Notes: a model not told the origin generated them from the letters alone. Positions 46,140 to 57,772 are shown, counted from the first letter of the stretch. The stretch is DNA of 64,000 bases from Cepaea nemoralis (GCA_014155875.1 JACEFZ010012632.1:62001-126000); one strand, 5' to 3'. Program-made: numbers and translations.

Positions 46140-46824
46140 GTCCACAGTGCACAGAGCTTCACATCATGTAAGCCTGAGTGCACAGACCATCATATGGTGT
46201 AAGCTTGAGTGCATGGATAATCACATCACGTGGGTCTGAGTGCTCAGATCATCACATCATGTAGGCCTGAGTGCACAGAGCATCACATCATGTAGGCCTG
46301 AGTGCACAGATCATCACATAGTGTAGGCCTGAGTGCACAGATCATCACATGGTGTAAGCCTGAGTGCACAGGCCATCATAATCACAGGCCATCACATCAT
46401 GTAGGCCTGAGTGCACAGGCCATCACATCATGTAGGTTGAGTGCACAGATCATCACATGTTCTAGGTTGAGTGCACACATCATCACATGATGTAGGTTGA
46501 GTGCACAGATCATCACACAATGTAGGCTGAGTGCACAGATCACCACATGGTGTAGGTTGAGTGCACAGATCATCACATGGTGTAGGTTGAGTGCACAGAT
46601 CATCACATGGTGTAGGTTGAGTGCACAGATCATCACATAGTGTAGGCCTGAGTGCATAGAGCATAACACGGTGTAGGTTGAGGGCATGGAGCATGACATG
46701 GTGTAGGCCTGAGTGCACATATCATCACATCATCTAGGCCTGAGTGCACATATCATCACATCATGTAGGCCTGAGTGCACATATCATCACATCATGTAGG
46801 CCTGAGTGCACAGATCATCACATC
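46140..46824. repeat. 30/31-bp minisatellite, left part, about 21 copies
   Basis: The unit contains gagtgcacagatcatcacat and tgtaggcc; units with ttgag instead of cctgag are 30 bp. LTR element 2 is inserted in this array, which resumes at 57773. Confidence 0.92.
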
Positions 46825-47422
46825 TGTCAGCAACCGATGTCACAGGCATTCTAGGATACTTCTCTCGCACCACACAAAAGACTTGCTAGTCGTACGAGAG
46901 GAATTGATTATACATTTTATTGCCACTGGCTCTTTGCATCACATCAATGTACAACAAACAGTCGCTAACAAATCACACAAGAATAAATGCACAGAACTTC
47001 CTATCACTAGTCGTTTCCTAACCCTATCGCTAATCTATCTACTCGGCTAACGAAACAAGCATCGCTAAGCGATGTTATCACTCTGAAGTCTGTGTCCCGT
47101 CTGATTCTACTCCACGTGCTGTTTACACAGTACGCGGAAGGACTTGGGGCGCACTACGGCTTTTGCGTGCGGCCTCATTCAGCACGCTCGAGTAGTGGCC
47201 TCTCTTGAGTTACACTCTAGTTTCACGTTGCCGTGATCATGCCGTGACCAGAGTGCTAACTCTCTGGTTGACACCTCCGTGTCTCATGAGAGAACTAATT
47301 ACTAGTTCCCCTTCCTATCACCTACCCTGCCCTCATGTAGGGGCACTGGGTTACCCCTAATCTACTTGAGGTAGACCACTCATTCAGGGTGGTCTTCCTC
47401 CTCTATACTTGAGTCTTTGACA
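46825..47422 (-). repeat. 3' LTR of element 2
   Basis: 598 bp; on the element's strand it begins TGTCAAAGACTC and ends TGACA. It contains ggcaataaaatg (a polyadenylation signal). Differences from the 5' LTR: tccacgtg/tccgcgtg and acccctaa/acctctaa. Confidence 0.95.
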
Positions 47423-49551
47423 CACACCCTCCCCTCCTGTGTTGCGTTACAAACTTTGACTCATGGTTGTGACGCAAGAGGTTTCTAAAAATTAGTGTAT
47501 CTAATTTTTTGTCAAAGACTCCTGATAACTTGGTTCTGGGTTTCTCAATAGACCTCTACTGACTATTGTCACAGTGTAGTATCACTTTACTTGGCTACTG
47601 CTGATCGCCACAAACTTGTAAGGTTGGCGTGAGCCCTCTTCTCAATCGCAATATTATATAATTAGAGGTTTGTCTGAACCGGACCGTTGTCTTATAAGAC
47701 CTGCCCTCAAATAGTAAATTAACTCACTACCCATACAAAGTTGACTTTCTTAGGGTCAACACATGAATTGCTTCATGTCCCCCATATAATATTAAACAAC
47801 CCTTGCACAAGCTGTGTGCGACTGGCTTTACCTATCTCGCTTCCGCGTGTAAAGTTATCTTTCACTGTTAAGTTAGTGTTTCGTTGTCTATTGTGTCCCC
47901 TGACCCGAAGTTATATCCCTTTGTTCTAAAACGTATGTGCTTTATATATATATATATATGTTTTCCTGGTTGTTTGCGTGTTTGGATCTAACTAATACTA
48001 TAATTTAACTTCTAACATGTGTGTCTATCTATAAATATGTATGCAAGTTAGTTTTCAAGTGCCATAATTCGGTTAAATGTGGCCACAAACAAGTGTATAA
48101 CACTAATTCGTGACTACGTTTCCGTCATATGAGACTTAAAATACTTTATGTAAGTTTTAATCTAAACTACACACAAAACATTTAAGACAGCACATTACAA
48201 CATTGAAAACAAACGCCTGACGCAGACAAATAATAAAAAGTCGCGCTGAGCGGCAGAAAAAATCCGCTGGCTGTCTTCACTCTCCCTTGTATATTTACCA
48301 TTTTCTCTCACTTTCAAACTTCTGTCACACATCTTCCACTCTCACATTTATTTAAAAACCTTGAAGTGACACTGTACAAGTTTAGCTCAGTTTGAAAAGG
48401 GTTGAGCTTCATGACTGTGCGTAAGTTACTGCACGAGTCATGTATTTACAAAATATTTACATGGATGAAATAGGGTTGATAGATTGTACCCTGATATTAT
48501 TAAACACTACACTCTAATGAAATACTCATACTAATTCTCTAACTATCTATATTCTATTTTGTTGTACAAAATTTATCTATTTTAAGGGAAGTAATCTAAC
48601 TATCTAAAAAAAATAAATGATGTGAGATGAGTTATGTATCTTTATGAAATGGGTAATGTGAAATGTAACAAAAATTCTAAATAATGTTTTTACTGTTTAA
48701 ATGAAACAAATATAATGGATGTTTTTAAACTACATGGTATAAATGATGTATGTTCATGTGTATAATCCTTTTATCCTATCAAATATAACCTAATTTTAGT
48801 CCTAAATGATGAAGTTGTTAAAGTGTTCATAAAGATGTAATGAAATAGAATGAAATTAACTGACTACATGGTGTTGTTCCTATCTTAAGCTTTTTATACT
48901 AATCTTTAATTCGCTGTTATTAAGTTTAAAGTACTATCCTACTCTAATTTTATGCTAAGTAAGTGGGTAAATTAATGATTTATCTAACCTACAAACAAAA
49001 TCTATTATATTGCCTAAATCTAATCTAACTCTATATTAAGGTAACTAATCTAACTATAATTTACCACTATATTAAAACCGTTATATTACATATCACAATA
49101 AGTATATATACATGATGTCTATTTACCTCAGGTTAGTGGTTGCCATAATGTATAGAAATTGCTTTCGTTGGCATAATTTATATATACACACTTATCCTGG
49201 GTATGCTATCTACACTACACAGTCATACTTGTGTCCTATGGGTATTCTTACACTCGTTGAGTCCGCTAGTGTCGTAGACAAGTATCTTCGTGTCTGTTAT
49301 TTCACAATGTTCTGATATGAGTAACACAGGTGATTCACCGGAGCACAAATGGAGCATAGTAAGTAACGAGCTGTCTATGTACACACAGTGATTTCCTTGT
49401 TCTTGGCGCACAGTTGTCATTCTGCTGTCTACGGACACATGGTAGTTTACTGTTCTTAGCTCACAGTTCTGATCCTGATGTCTATGTACACAATAGTATA
49501 TTCTACACAGGATACGTTAAGTGTATAGTAAATGAACATTTCTTAAACTAC
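47423..49551 (-). other. AT-rich 3' region of LTR element 2
   Basis: About 2.1 kb without gene-like frames. The purine-rich tract abuts the LTR, and a block near 47880-47910 is shared with element 1. No env-like gene was seen. Confidence 0.7.
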
Positions 49552-52500
49552 CTATTCGTGTGGAATATCAGGTATTTCTACCTCAGATGGTCGACTAAGG
49601 GTATCAGCAAGGATGTTGTCCCTACCCTTAATATGCTCTATACTAAAAGTATAATTCTGTAATATTAACGACCACCTGTAGATGCGGTCATTCCGATGTA
49701 CCCCACTTTGTATGACCGTGATCGGGGAGTTGTCAGTCTGGACTACAAAGTGATTACCCGCTAGAAATTGATGCAACTTCCTCACCGAATAGATGACGCT
49801 TAGGGCTTCCAACTCTGATATGGAATATCTGGACTCAGCCGGTGTGATCTTGTGGCTCACGTAGCAAATCGGATGGAAGATGCCATCATAAAACTGGCCT
49901 AGTACTGCAGCGATGGAAATCCTGCTGGCATCTGTCCTAAGATAATAAACAAGCCTAGGATTAGGCAAGCGGAGGATTGGTACATTACTAAATAGGATTT
50001 TCAATTTTGACAATGCAGAAATTAATAATGCATCTTTGACATCTAATTTTACTGATGCTTTTAAAACATTTGAAAATACACTTGTAATTTCAGCTAAGTT
50101 CGGTATGAACTTGCTATAATAATTTACTAACCCCAAAAGGCTCCTGACCTGCTTCTTTGTTGTAGGCATGGTCAGGTTCATAATTTTGGTAATAATTCTA
50201 TTATCAGTTTCCAGTTGTCCTTGTGAAATGACATGACCCAAAAATTCAATTTCTTGTAGGCCCAATTCGACTTTGCTCGGTTTGACCGTGAGACCGAAGA
50301 GTCGCAACCTATCGAAGACATGTCTTAGTTTCAGTAAGTGTGTTGTCCAGTCCTCTGTATGGACACAAATATCATCTATATAGGTCACTGTATTCGTCAC
50401 TCCATGTAGTAGATCTCTAGTTAAGCGTACGAAAGTGGCAGGAGCATTACGAAGTCCGAAAGGAAGAAATCGCCACTCGTAAAGACCTAGAGGTGTTGAG
50501 AAAGCAGTAAGATGGATAGATTGAGTCTGCATAGGGACCTGCCAATATCCCTTAGTAAGGTCTAATTTAGAAAAGATTTTGGAGATGGACATATCCAGAA
50601 TAAGATCTTCGCAGGAAGGAATTGGTTCTGCGTCAATCTTAGTGACGTTGTTGAGTTTTCTATAGTCCACACAAAGACGAATGGTGGAGTCTTTTTTCTT
50701 GACCAGGACGATTGGAAAGGAGTACTCAGATGTAGATTTTTGAATGATTCCATTAGCTTCTAAATTCAGAATTTCCTTATTTAGATTTTCTCTATAGTTA
50801 AGTGGGATAGAGTACGGCCTGCATTTGATAGGCTTCGAGTCCAAAAGAAGGATGGCGTGCTCGATCCTGTCTGTCCTACCTGGAATGTCGGAGAATATGT
50901 CCTTATATTCAGTCACTAATTCTATTATCTGTCGTCGTTGTTCTTCTGTCAGTCCCGTTTCTATCCGTATACATTCTAATGTAGCAGTCTTGTCTACAAT
51001 TGGAACGGGTAGTTCCATCCCGTCGTCTACCTGATTCAGTACGGTTGTGGTGCTAAGTGCGTTTTCTGTAATCTCACTAAATGTATGCATCTCGTCGGAT
51101 TTGCCAGTCTCGCTAACTAGTGCAGTTGCGTTGTGTACGTCTGTCGTCTCATCCAAAGGTGTGGGTGCATTGTGTTCGTCTGTCTCTAATTCTGTCTCTT
51201 GTCGAGAAAAATAGGGTTTCAACATGTTGATATGAAATATCTCTAAGTGTCCGTTTATCGATATTTCATAATCGACATCCGAAATTTTTCGTACCACTTT
51301 GAATGGCCCTTGCCATGAAGTCAATAATAGATTCTGTTTGTCTGAAAGTAAAAGCAGTATGTCTTGATCTGGTTCAAGATTACTGGTTCTAGCACCTTTG
51401 TTGGGGCTGTGATGTTTGAGGATATATGCACTGTTCACTGGAGTTAGTCCATTTTCCTCCTCCCAGGCGGATATTTCTTCATCTGTGCAGTGCCTTAGCT
51501 GGGGTAGACACCCAAGAATTAAATCAGTACAAGGGTTGTCTAGTATTGCACACGTAAAGGTACCCGAAAGGAACGGGGTGTTTATACGGGCTCTTGCCAG
51601 AGGATAGGTTTCTATGTTACCAGAAAAAGTACGGCATTTTACAGAGTTACCAGTATAATCCTTTGGATTAATAAGTTCCTTTTTAACACCAATAATAGAG
51701 CTCCCACTGTCAAGCAAACATCGGCATGGCTTCTCATTGACCATTGCAGAGTGAAATAGATTGCCTCTGGAGGCTATAGCTGCATTTGCATTCTCCAAGG
51801 AGGATGTTACAATATGCCCACATGTAAGTTTGCCGTCTGCATGAAATTGGTGACATCGCTCACAATTGTCAAAGCTTAATACATCGCCTACACAGCAAAA
51901 ATCTTCAGATTGGTTAAAAGGTAATACATTCTCGATATCACACTCAGTCTCACTACCACTGTCAGAAGATGTATCAATCAACATAGCATTGTTGGCCTTC
52001 ATTCTTTGGCGGCCCAGGCACTTATTTGAATAGTGCCCGTAGCTGGAACAGAAGAAGCATTTGACTGCACGCCTGTATGCAGTTCTTTTGTTTTGTTGTT
52101 TCTTAATGACCATCTCAAGATGTGACGGATAGTTTGGTGATTTATCACACATAGAATAAGTATCATGAAGAAGTTGACAATAGACACATTTCGACACTTT
52201 CTTATCTTTCTTGTCGACTCTATGAAATGGTTTTTTATTGCTCTGATAGCTTTTAGGTTGGTCCTTCACAAAAGAAACTATTTCAGAGTCGCTATTTGAT
52301 GTCTTGAAAATATCTCTATTTGAGGAAAAATATGCAGAGCCTTTCTTTTCAAATTGTTCTATGGTCTCAATGTCTGACTGCTGCAGGAATTTAGCGAAAG
52401 GAGATGGTATAGTGGATATGACTTTATCCATGGCTATTAAATTTTTAAGTTTGTCAAAATCCTTTCCTATTTTTGATGCACTAAGCCATCTATTTAGTAC

Positions 52501-53043
52501 GCTTTGTACATTTGAGACATAATCGATAAAGGTCTCGCTTGGCTTAGGTTTTAAATTGGAAAACTGTACTTGATACCCAGGGGCATCAAGTAAGAAATGT
52601 TGCATTATCCTATCGTGGATGTACTGATAGTTAGATCTAAGGTCAGTTGGTATAGATTCTATTACTTTAAGGGGCTCCCCACTTAAGTTCTTCATGTAGA
52701 TCATGGCCCACATATTGATTGGTACTTGGTGGTATTTTAGTTGATATTCGACATTTTCTGTCCAGGCTGATATGGAATCTTCTTTACAAAATGGCTTGAT
52801 AATGTTTTTGTACTTATTAAATTTATTTTCTTCTTGCTGACTTTTTAGCTTTGAAGCAGAGATCTCTAAGTGTGAATCTACATCCATACCTTTCATCTTT
52901 AACTGTGTCTCTGATTCTACTTGTGTTTGTTTTTCTTTCACTCTTGCCATTTCATCTATCTCTTTTTGCTTTAATTCTTTCTCCTGATCCAATTGTTTTT
53001 GCTTAACTCTTTCACTACCAAACAAAAACTGGGCTGTGACCAA
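49552..53043 (-). CDS. Gag-Pol of LTR element 2 (protease, integrase end, RT, RNase H)
   Basis: A 1,163-codon frame; the first 12 codons belong to the piggyBac end, so the native part starts at 53006. In order: coiled coil (about 13-80), central gag (about 85-260), a Cys/His zone (286-300) and a CCHC knuckle (Cys329, Cys332, His337, Cys342), retropepsin LLDSGS (443-448), an integrase C-terminal module (WQGPFKVVRKI, 577-612), RT (RLCVDYRKLN 789, LDLTKGYWQVPM 827, YIDD 888-891) and RNase H (Asp1038, Glu1077/1079, Asp1104, Asp1147). The integrase zinc finger and DDE core (some 300 residues) are missing between 520 and 555. Gag and pol share one frame. The remaining N-terminal gag lies beyond the piggyBac, at 55682-56007. 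Confidence 0.92.
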   Translation of the reverse strand: MVTAQFLFGSERVKQKQLDQEKELKQKEIDEMARVKEKQTQVESETQLKMKGMDVDSHLEISASKLKSQQEENKFNKYKNIIKPFCKEDSISAWTENVEYQLKYHQVPINMWAMIYMKNLSGEPLKVIESIPTDLRSNYQYIHDRIMQHFLLDAPGYQVQFSNLKPKPSETFIDYVSNVQSVLNRWLSASKIGKDFDKLKNLIAMDKVISTIPSPFAKFLQQSDIETIEQFEKKGSAYFSSNRDIFKTSNSDSEIVSFVKDQPKSYQSNKKPFHRVDKKDKKVSKCVYCQLLHDTYSMCDKSPNYPSHLEMVIKKQQNKRTAYRRAVKCFFCSSYGHYSNKCLGRQRMKANNAMLIDTSSDSGSETECDIENVLPFNQSEDFCCVGDVLSFDNCERCHQFHADGKLTCGHIVTSSLENANAAIASRGNLFHSAMVNEKPCRCLLDSGSSIIGVKKELINPKDYTGNSVKCRTFSGNIETYPLARARINTPFLSGTFTCAILDNPCTDLILGCLPQLRHCTDEEISAWEEENGLTPVNSAYILKHHSPNKGARTSNLEPDQDILLLLSDKQNLLLTSWQGPFKVVRKISDVDYEISINGHLEIFHINMLKPYFSRQETELETDEHNAPTPLDETTDVHNATALVSETGKSDEMHTFSEITENALSTTTVLNQVDDGMELPVPIVDKTATLECIRIETGLTEEQRRQIIELVTEYKDIFSDIPGRTDRIEHAILLLDSKPIKCRPYSIPLNYRENLNKEILNLEANGIIQKSTSEYSFPIVLVKKKDSTIRLCVDYRKLNNVTKIDAEPIPSCEDLILDMSISKIFSKLDLTKGYWQVPMQTQSIHLTAFSTPLGLYEWRFLPFGLRNAPATFVRLTRDLLHGVTNTVTYIDDICVHTEDWTTHLLKLRHVFDRLRLFGLTVKPSKVELGLQEIEFLGHVISQGQLETDNRIITKIMNLTMPTTKKQVRSLLGLVNYYSKFIPNLAEITSVFSNVLKASVKLDVKDALLISALSKLKILFSNVPILRLPNPRLVYYLRTDASRISIAAVLGQFYDGIFHPICYVSHKITPAESRYSISELEALSVIYSVRKLHQFLAGNHFVVQTDNSPITVIQSGVHRNDRIYRWSLILQNYTFSIEHIKGRDNILADTLSRPSEVEIPDIPHE

Positions 53044-54215
53044 ACAGAAATTTATGGCAGAAAATTGGAACTAGGGGTGTGTTACAATAATGCTTTTAAA
53101 ATGGTTAAGATGGTAGCAGATCTATTGTATTACATATCAAATTAAAGAGGATTGCACAAGGAACATGACAGTGTTAATAATTAATTGATAGGTTACAAAT
53201 ATTATGACAATAATGAGAGGTTTAATAATAACAACTGAAATTAAAGAGGTAAAAATTATTAAAAAAACTGCACTTATAAGGTGTTTTCTACACTCCTATA
53301 CTGCTAATCATGTTTAATTTACTGAATAATCAAACAAACACCACTTGTCTTCAAGAATATAAACAGTATTGCTCATTAAAGTAACCCAAAAAGAAGTTTT
53401 GGTTCATATTCTGAACCATGTCTTTTTAACAAAAAATGACAAAAAATAATGGCTGAAATCTGGAAGGTGGGGTCTCTCACAGTAAAGTTGTGAAAATGGT
53501 TAAAATTGTAGAAGAAATGTTGTATTATATATCAAAATAAAGGGGATTGGACAAGGAATATGTTGGTAGGAGAATTTCTGCTTTAGGTTGTAAATAAAAT
53601 AAAAATAATAATATAATTTGTAAAATAATTGGACAAAAGTAGGTAAAAATAATGTAAACATTGCACTTAGAATGTGTTTTCTACACTCCTATACTGCTAA
53701 TCATGTTTAATTTACTGAATAATCAAACAAACACCACTTGTCTTCAAGAATATAAACAGTATTGCTCATTAAAGTAACCCAAAAAGAAGTTTTGGTTCAT
53801 ATTCTGAACCATGTCTTTTTAACAAAAAATGACAAAAAATAATGGCTGAAATCTGGAAGGTGGGGTCTCTCACAGTAAAGTTATGAAAATGGTTAAAATT
53901 GTAGAAGAAATGTTGTATTATATATCAAAATAAAGGGGATTGGACAAGGAATATGTTGGTAGGAGAATTTCTGCTTTAGGTTGTAAATAAAATAAAAATA
54001 ATAATATAATTTGTAAAATAATTGGACAAAAGTAGGTAAAAATAATGTAAACATTGTACTTACCGAGGGGGCGTTGTTATCCAATATCTCTTCACTGCTA
54101 ATCCAATTGAATTTACTGAACAAACAACACTATTCTAAACTATAAACACCATTGCTTCCAATCAACCATCCGAAAAGAAGTTTTGCCGCAGATTCTGAAT
54201 CATGTATCCATAATC
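53041..54215. repeat. 393-bp internal tandem repeats of the piggyBac element
   Basis: Two nearly identical 393-bp copies (53281-53673 and 53674-54066, both starting gtgttttctacactcc). They are flanked by diverged partial copies: 53041-53280 resembles the second half of the unit, and 54070-54215 its first half. The right-hand partial copy overlaps the end of the transposase frame, so the unit derives from that region. Confidence 0.85.
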
Positions 54216-55449
54216 AACTCAGGAGGGAAGCCTACTCGGTTGACATTCAGTGTTCCTGTATAATTGAAATTGTTGGAATGCAGATAATCAATCAGAGCTT
54301 TCGAAGTGTAGAATCTGTCAGCAAAGATGTGATGGCCAGCTCCGAGAACATTCAGTAGTGTGGCAAACACTTTCACTGCATGAGCAGTTGTGAGATCTAA
54401 ATCTGGACTGTATTCGGTGTTTCGTCCATAGTAAATTTTTAAATTCACCACATAGCCAGTCGCAGAATCACAAAGGCCAAATGTTTTGATGTGGTACTTG
54501 TGAGGTTTTGTTGCATTGTATTGTCTGTGCTGAAATCTGCCCTTCCATCCAATAATCATTTCATCAATGGACACATTTTCAAATGGGTAAAATGCTTCCT
54601 GGAATCTCTTCAGGACCATGTCAACAAGAGGATCAATTTTTTTTTCACGTGATGCTTCTGGTTCACATACGTGAAACATGGTGTGAAAAATAGATTCAAA
54701 TCTGTTCCTGGGAAACATAGTGGCATACCAAGGAGTATATAAATGTGCACTTGTACACCAATAGTCTTTGATAGATGGTCTTGGATCAAGTCCCATAGCA
54801 ATAATGACAGACGTAAACTTCAGCCATTCATGCTTCGTGAGTGGGGTCCAGGATAACAGACTAGAATGTTTTCTTTTAGGAGTGTTCTGCATCAAGATCT
54901 TTTCTGCATATTTGTTTACATTTTTAATTATACAATCCACTATGTCATCATCAAAAAAAACTTTGAGAAAATCCATAGGTGTTTGCAGATGATAAAGTTT
55001 AGAGTTGACGTGAGATCTTCGAGGACGAAATTCAAACTTCGGTTTTGTTTCTCCTTCTGACACATCTTGCCATGTCGATGGTGATGGGATAGGTGCATCA
55101 CGCTGTACAGAAGCTTGTAGATTCAACTTTTTTCCTCCAGTTTTATTCTTATTTGTACTGTTTGCTTTCCTTTCCGCTGAGAAGTGATTGTGACATCCTG
55201 ACTTTCATTGTCAGACGAACATTCATCAGACATCTCAGCTGAAGACGAAGTTCCACTAGTAATATCTTTATCACCACGTGCTAAAATGTTAGATTCACAG
55301 ATATAACTGCTGTCTGAATCACTATTATCGGAATCACTATTGTTTAAAACAGTTTCGAATAATAATCTAGCTTGATCTGAAGTCATTCTACGTGGACGCA
55401 TACTGGTGGGCGTTTCCATTGTGAAAAACCAAAACAAACAAATTAACAC
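54200..55449 (-). pseudogene. piggyBac-like transposase, frameshifted and lacking the C-terminus
   Basis: Two frames. 55123-55449 holds the acidic N-terminus; the likely start is the Met of METPTSMRPRRMTSD, 10 codons in. 54200-55126 holds the catalytic region. They overlap at a run of six A (about 55128-55133), where one missing base explains the shift. In the second part TPLTKHEWLKF, SIDEMIIGWKGR (first catalytic Asp, residue 188) and FADRFYTSKAL (second, residue 270) match the DDE_Tnp_1_7 family; the spacing of 82 is close to the usual value. A stop at 54200 removes the third catalytic Asp and the Cys-rich C-terminal domain. Non-autonomous unless the assembly is wrong. Confidence 0.87.
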
Positions 55450-55632
55450 TACCTTAAAACTGAAAATTCACAAGAATCAAAAATTAGAAAACCATTGACC
55501 GCTCCAAGATGGCGTAGAGATCTTTCGGCTGTACTACTTTTTAGTTTACAGTAACTTAAAATTCCGAAACGGAGCAGAAATATGTGAAATAAACCACTGA
55601 TCATTTTGTGGGACGAAAAGGGCGGACTGCCA

Positions 55633-56007
55633 TTACAGCAAATCAATTCTGTCCACAGATGGGAGCACGGTAGCGAAAGAGTTAATCTCCTTATCTTGTT
55701 CTAATTGTTTGTGTTTTAATTCTATTTCTTTTTGTTTAATCTCTAATTCCTTTTGTTTAATTTCCTTATCTTGTTCTAATTGTCGCTGTTTAGTTTCTTC
55801 AGCTAATTGTGCCTCTTTGTGTTTTATCTCTAACTCCTTTTGTTTTGTTATCTCAGCTAATTCTATCTGGTGTTGTCTTTCTCGTGCACGTTCATCTCGC
55901 TCAGCATCTTTTGCTTCCTTAAATTTATTATCAGCATATTGCTCTAAGTCCTTTCCTGTGTATTGTAATTCCTTGCCTGCTTTTATGAAATCAGCTAAAG
56001 TTGCCAT
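55633..56007 (-). CDS. N-terminal gag of LTR element 2 (interrupted)
   Basis: ATG at 56007 starts MATLADFIKAGKELQYTGKD, followed by a long Glu/Lys/Gln coiled coil made of KQKELE-like heptads. It matches the start of gag in element 1 at 29221. Native coding ends at the TTAA (55682); the last residues to 55633 come from piggyBac DNA. Counting one TTAA only, the 326 nt here and the 3,451 nt of 49552-53002 add to 3,777 nt, or 1,259 codons, in one frame. Confidence 0.88.
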   Translation of the reverse strand: MATLADFIKAGKELQYTGKDLEQYADNKFKEAKDAERDERARERQHQIELAEITKQKELEIKHKEAQLAEETKQRQLEQDKEIKQKELEIKQKEIELKHKQLEQDKEINSFATVLPSVDRIDLL

Positions 56008-57174
56008 GTTGTTGGGAGCTTAGCTAGATTTGATAGGCACTCAAATATTTACTTACTTATTTATATTAGATATGTTATGTTTTTAAATCTCTGAGTACAC
56101 AAAATTGTACTCTTAGTTTATAACCTGAAAAACAGACCACAAAAAATATGCTAATACATCACACGCTGAAAAAGAGATGCATTATTAATCATATTGCATG
56201 CAAAATCATTTGGGTATACTCATCTTAACTTTCCAGATCACTCATGTACACTCGTTTGGCACCTCAAGTTCATTCGTCTGGTAATACCACACACAGCTTG
56301 AGTAATGCTTATGATCAGCTGTTGTTCTCCCTGGTTATCAAGAGCATCAACAATTAACCACTTGTAAACGATATATAAATCTAGACAATTTATTACAATT
56401 ACATGCCCCAGGAAAATATAATGTGGTTTAATTAATATTAAATGTCACTGTCCTGTCTTCGTTCTAACGTCTTTTGCCTTCCCTAACTCTAACTGTTTAA
56501 TTTATGGAAGTGTTGTGCAGACTGCGTCTCATTTGCATAGCAAAAGTAGTGCCATCGCGACGGCAAGAAATAGAAAAAATATATAAATAAATAAATAAAT
56601 GCTTTGAAATAAATATAAATGTAATAATATTGTTCAAATAAATAAATATATTCAATAAATAACTAATATAAACAAATAATATTTGATATAAGTCAACGAT
56701 TCAGGCGAGCAGCCGCTTTGCGATTTGTAAACAATCAGTCGCTGAATGCAAATGGCGTAACGCCGCTGTTTGTCAGCCGCGATACGTCAGAGGCGCAGCG
56801 CTATTTTTAGATTGGAAAAATCGATTTTCTTCTCGGCTCAGTTTTGTGTATCGCTCCGCCATGAATCATATTTGACAAATACTAGTAAATAAATAAGTAA
56901 TTATAGAAATAAATGATACAAAAGTATAACAATAATACTTACAAATTAGAAGAAAACATGTTCATAAGCACAAAATAATTCAGTAAGCATAAATAAACAT
57001 AACTTGGTCACGATGGGCACAGCTCGCACTTTGTTCTGTCTGCACACGCCATTGTCACTAACGTAAATTAAACCCTGTGATTATCTAGCCGTAATACTAA
57101 TTTAGAGCCGTGGGTGAGTGTTTTAGCTTGAACGATTGTCCAAGCCACACTTCTGACACCACTTTATCCTAGCC
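56008..57174 (-). other. Leader of LTR element 2
   Basis: Non-coding, about 1.17 kb. Next to the LTR, ggtgtcagaagtg followed by gcttggac is the probable primer-binding zone. A block near 56690-56870 (ggcggagcgatac and gctcgcctgaat on the element's strand) is shared with element 1. Confidence 0.6.
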
Positions 57175-57772
57175 TGTCAGCAACCGATGTCACAGGCATT
57201 CTAGGATACTTCTCTCGCACCACACAAAAGACTTGCTAGTCGTACGAGAGGAATTGATTATACATTTTATTGCCACTGGCTCTTTGCATCACATCAATGT
57301 ACAACAAACAGTCGCTAACAAATCACACAAGAATAAATGCACAGAACTTCCTATCACTAGTCGTTTCCTAACCCTATCGCTAATCTATCTACTCGGCTAA
57401 CGAAACAAGCATCGCTAAGCGATGTTATCACTCTGAAGTCTGTGTCCCGTCTGATTCTACTCCGCGTGCTGTTTACACAGTACGCGGAAGGACTTGGGGC
57501 GCACTACGGCTTTTGCGTGCGGCCTCATTCAGCACGCTCGAGTAGTGGCCTCTCTTGAGTTACACTCTAGTTTCACGTTGCCGTGATCATGCCGTGACCA
57601 GAGTGCTAACTCTCTGGTTGACACCTCCGTGTCTCATGAGAGAACTAATTACTAGTTCCCCTTCCTATCACCTACCCTGCCCTCATGTAGGGGCACTGGG
57701 TTACCTCTAATCTACTTGAGGTAGACCACTCATTCAGGGTGGTCTTCCTCCTCTATACTTGAGTCTTTGACA
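57175..57772 (-). repeat. 5' LTR of element 2
   Basis: 598 bp, TGTCAA...TGACA on the element's strand; two substitutions relative to 46825-47422. Confidence 0.95.

Larger units (their letters stand above)
53003..55685 (-). mobile_element. piggyBac-like DNA transposon nested in gag
   Basis: TTAA at 53003-53006 and 55682-55685 are the target duplications. Immediately inside, the ends read CTCTTTCACTACC (left) and CTCTTTCGCTACC (right, reverse complement): 13-bp terminal inverted repeats with one mismatch. The internal length is 2,675 bp. A broken transposase gene and a repeat-rich 3' region fill it. Confidence 0.93.
46825..57772 (-). mobile_element. Ty3/gypsy-type LTR retrotransposon 2, carrying a nested piggyBac
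   Basis: A 10,948-bp insertion, minus strand, with target duplication ACATC (46820-46824 and 57773-57777). Without the nested transposon it would be about 8.27 kb. In element direction: LTR, a 1.2-kb leader, gag-protease-integrase end-RT-RNase H in one frame, a 2.1-kb AT-rich region, a purine-rich tract (aggaggggagggtg), LTR. The LTRs differ at only two positions, so the insertion is recent. The integrase catalytic core is missing. Confidence 0.95.

Noticed and set aside
53041..54199. A second gene in the piggyBac element
   Set aside because: The region is AT-rich tandem repeat with only short frames.
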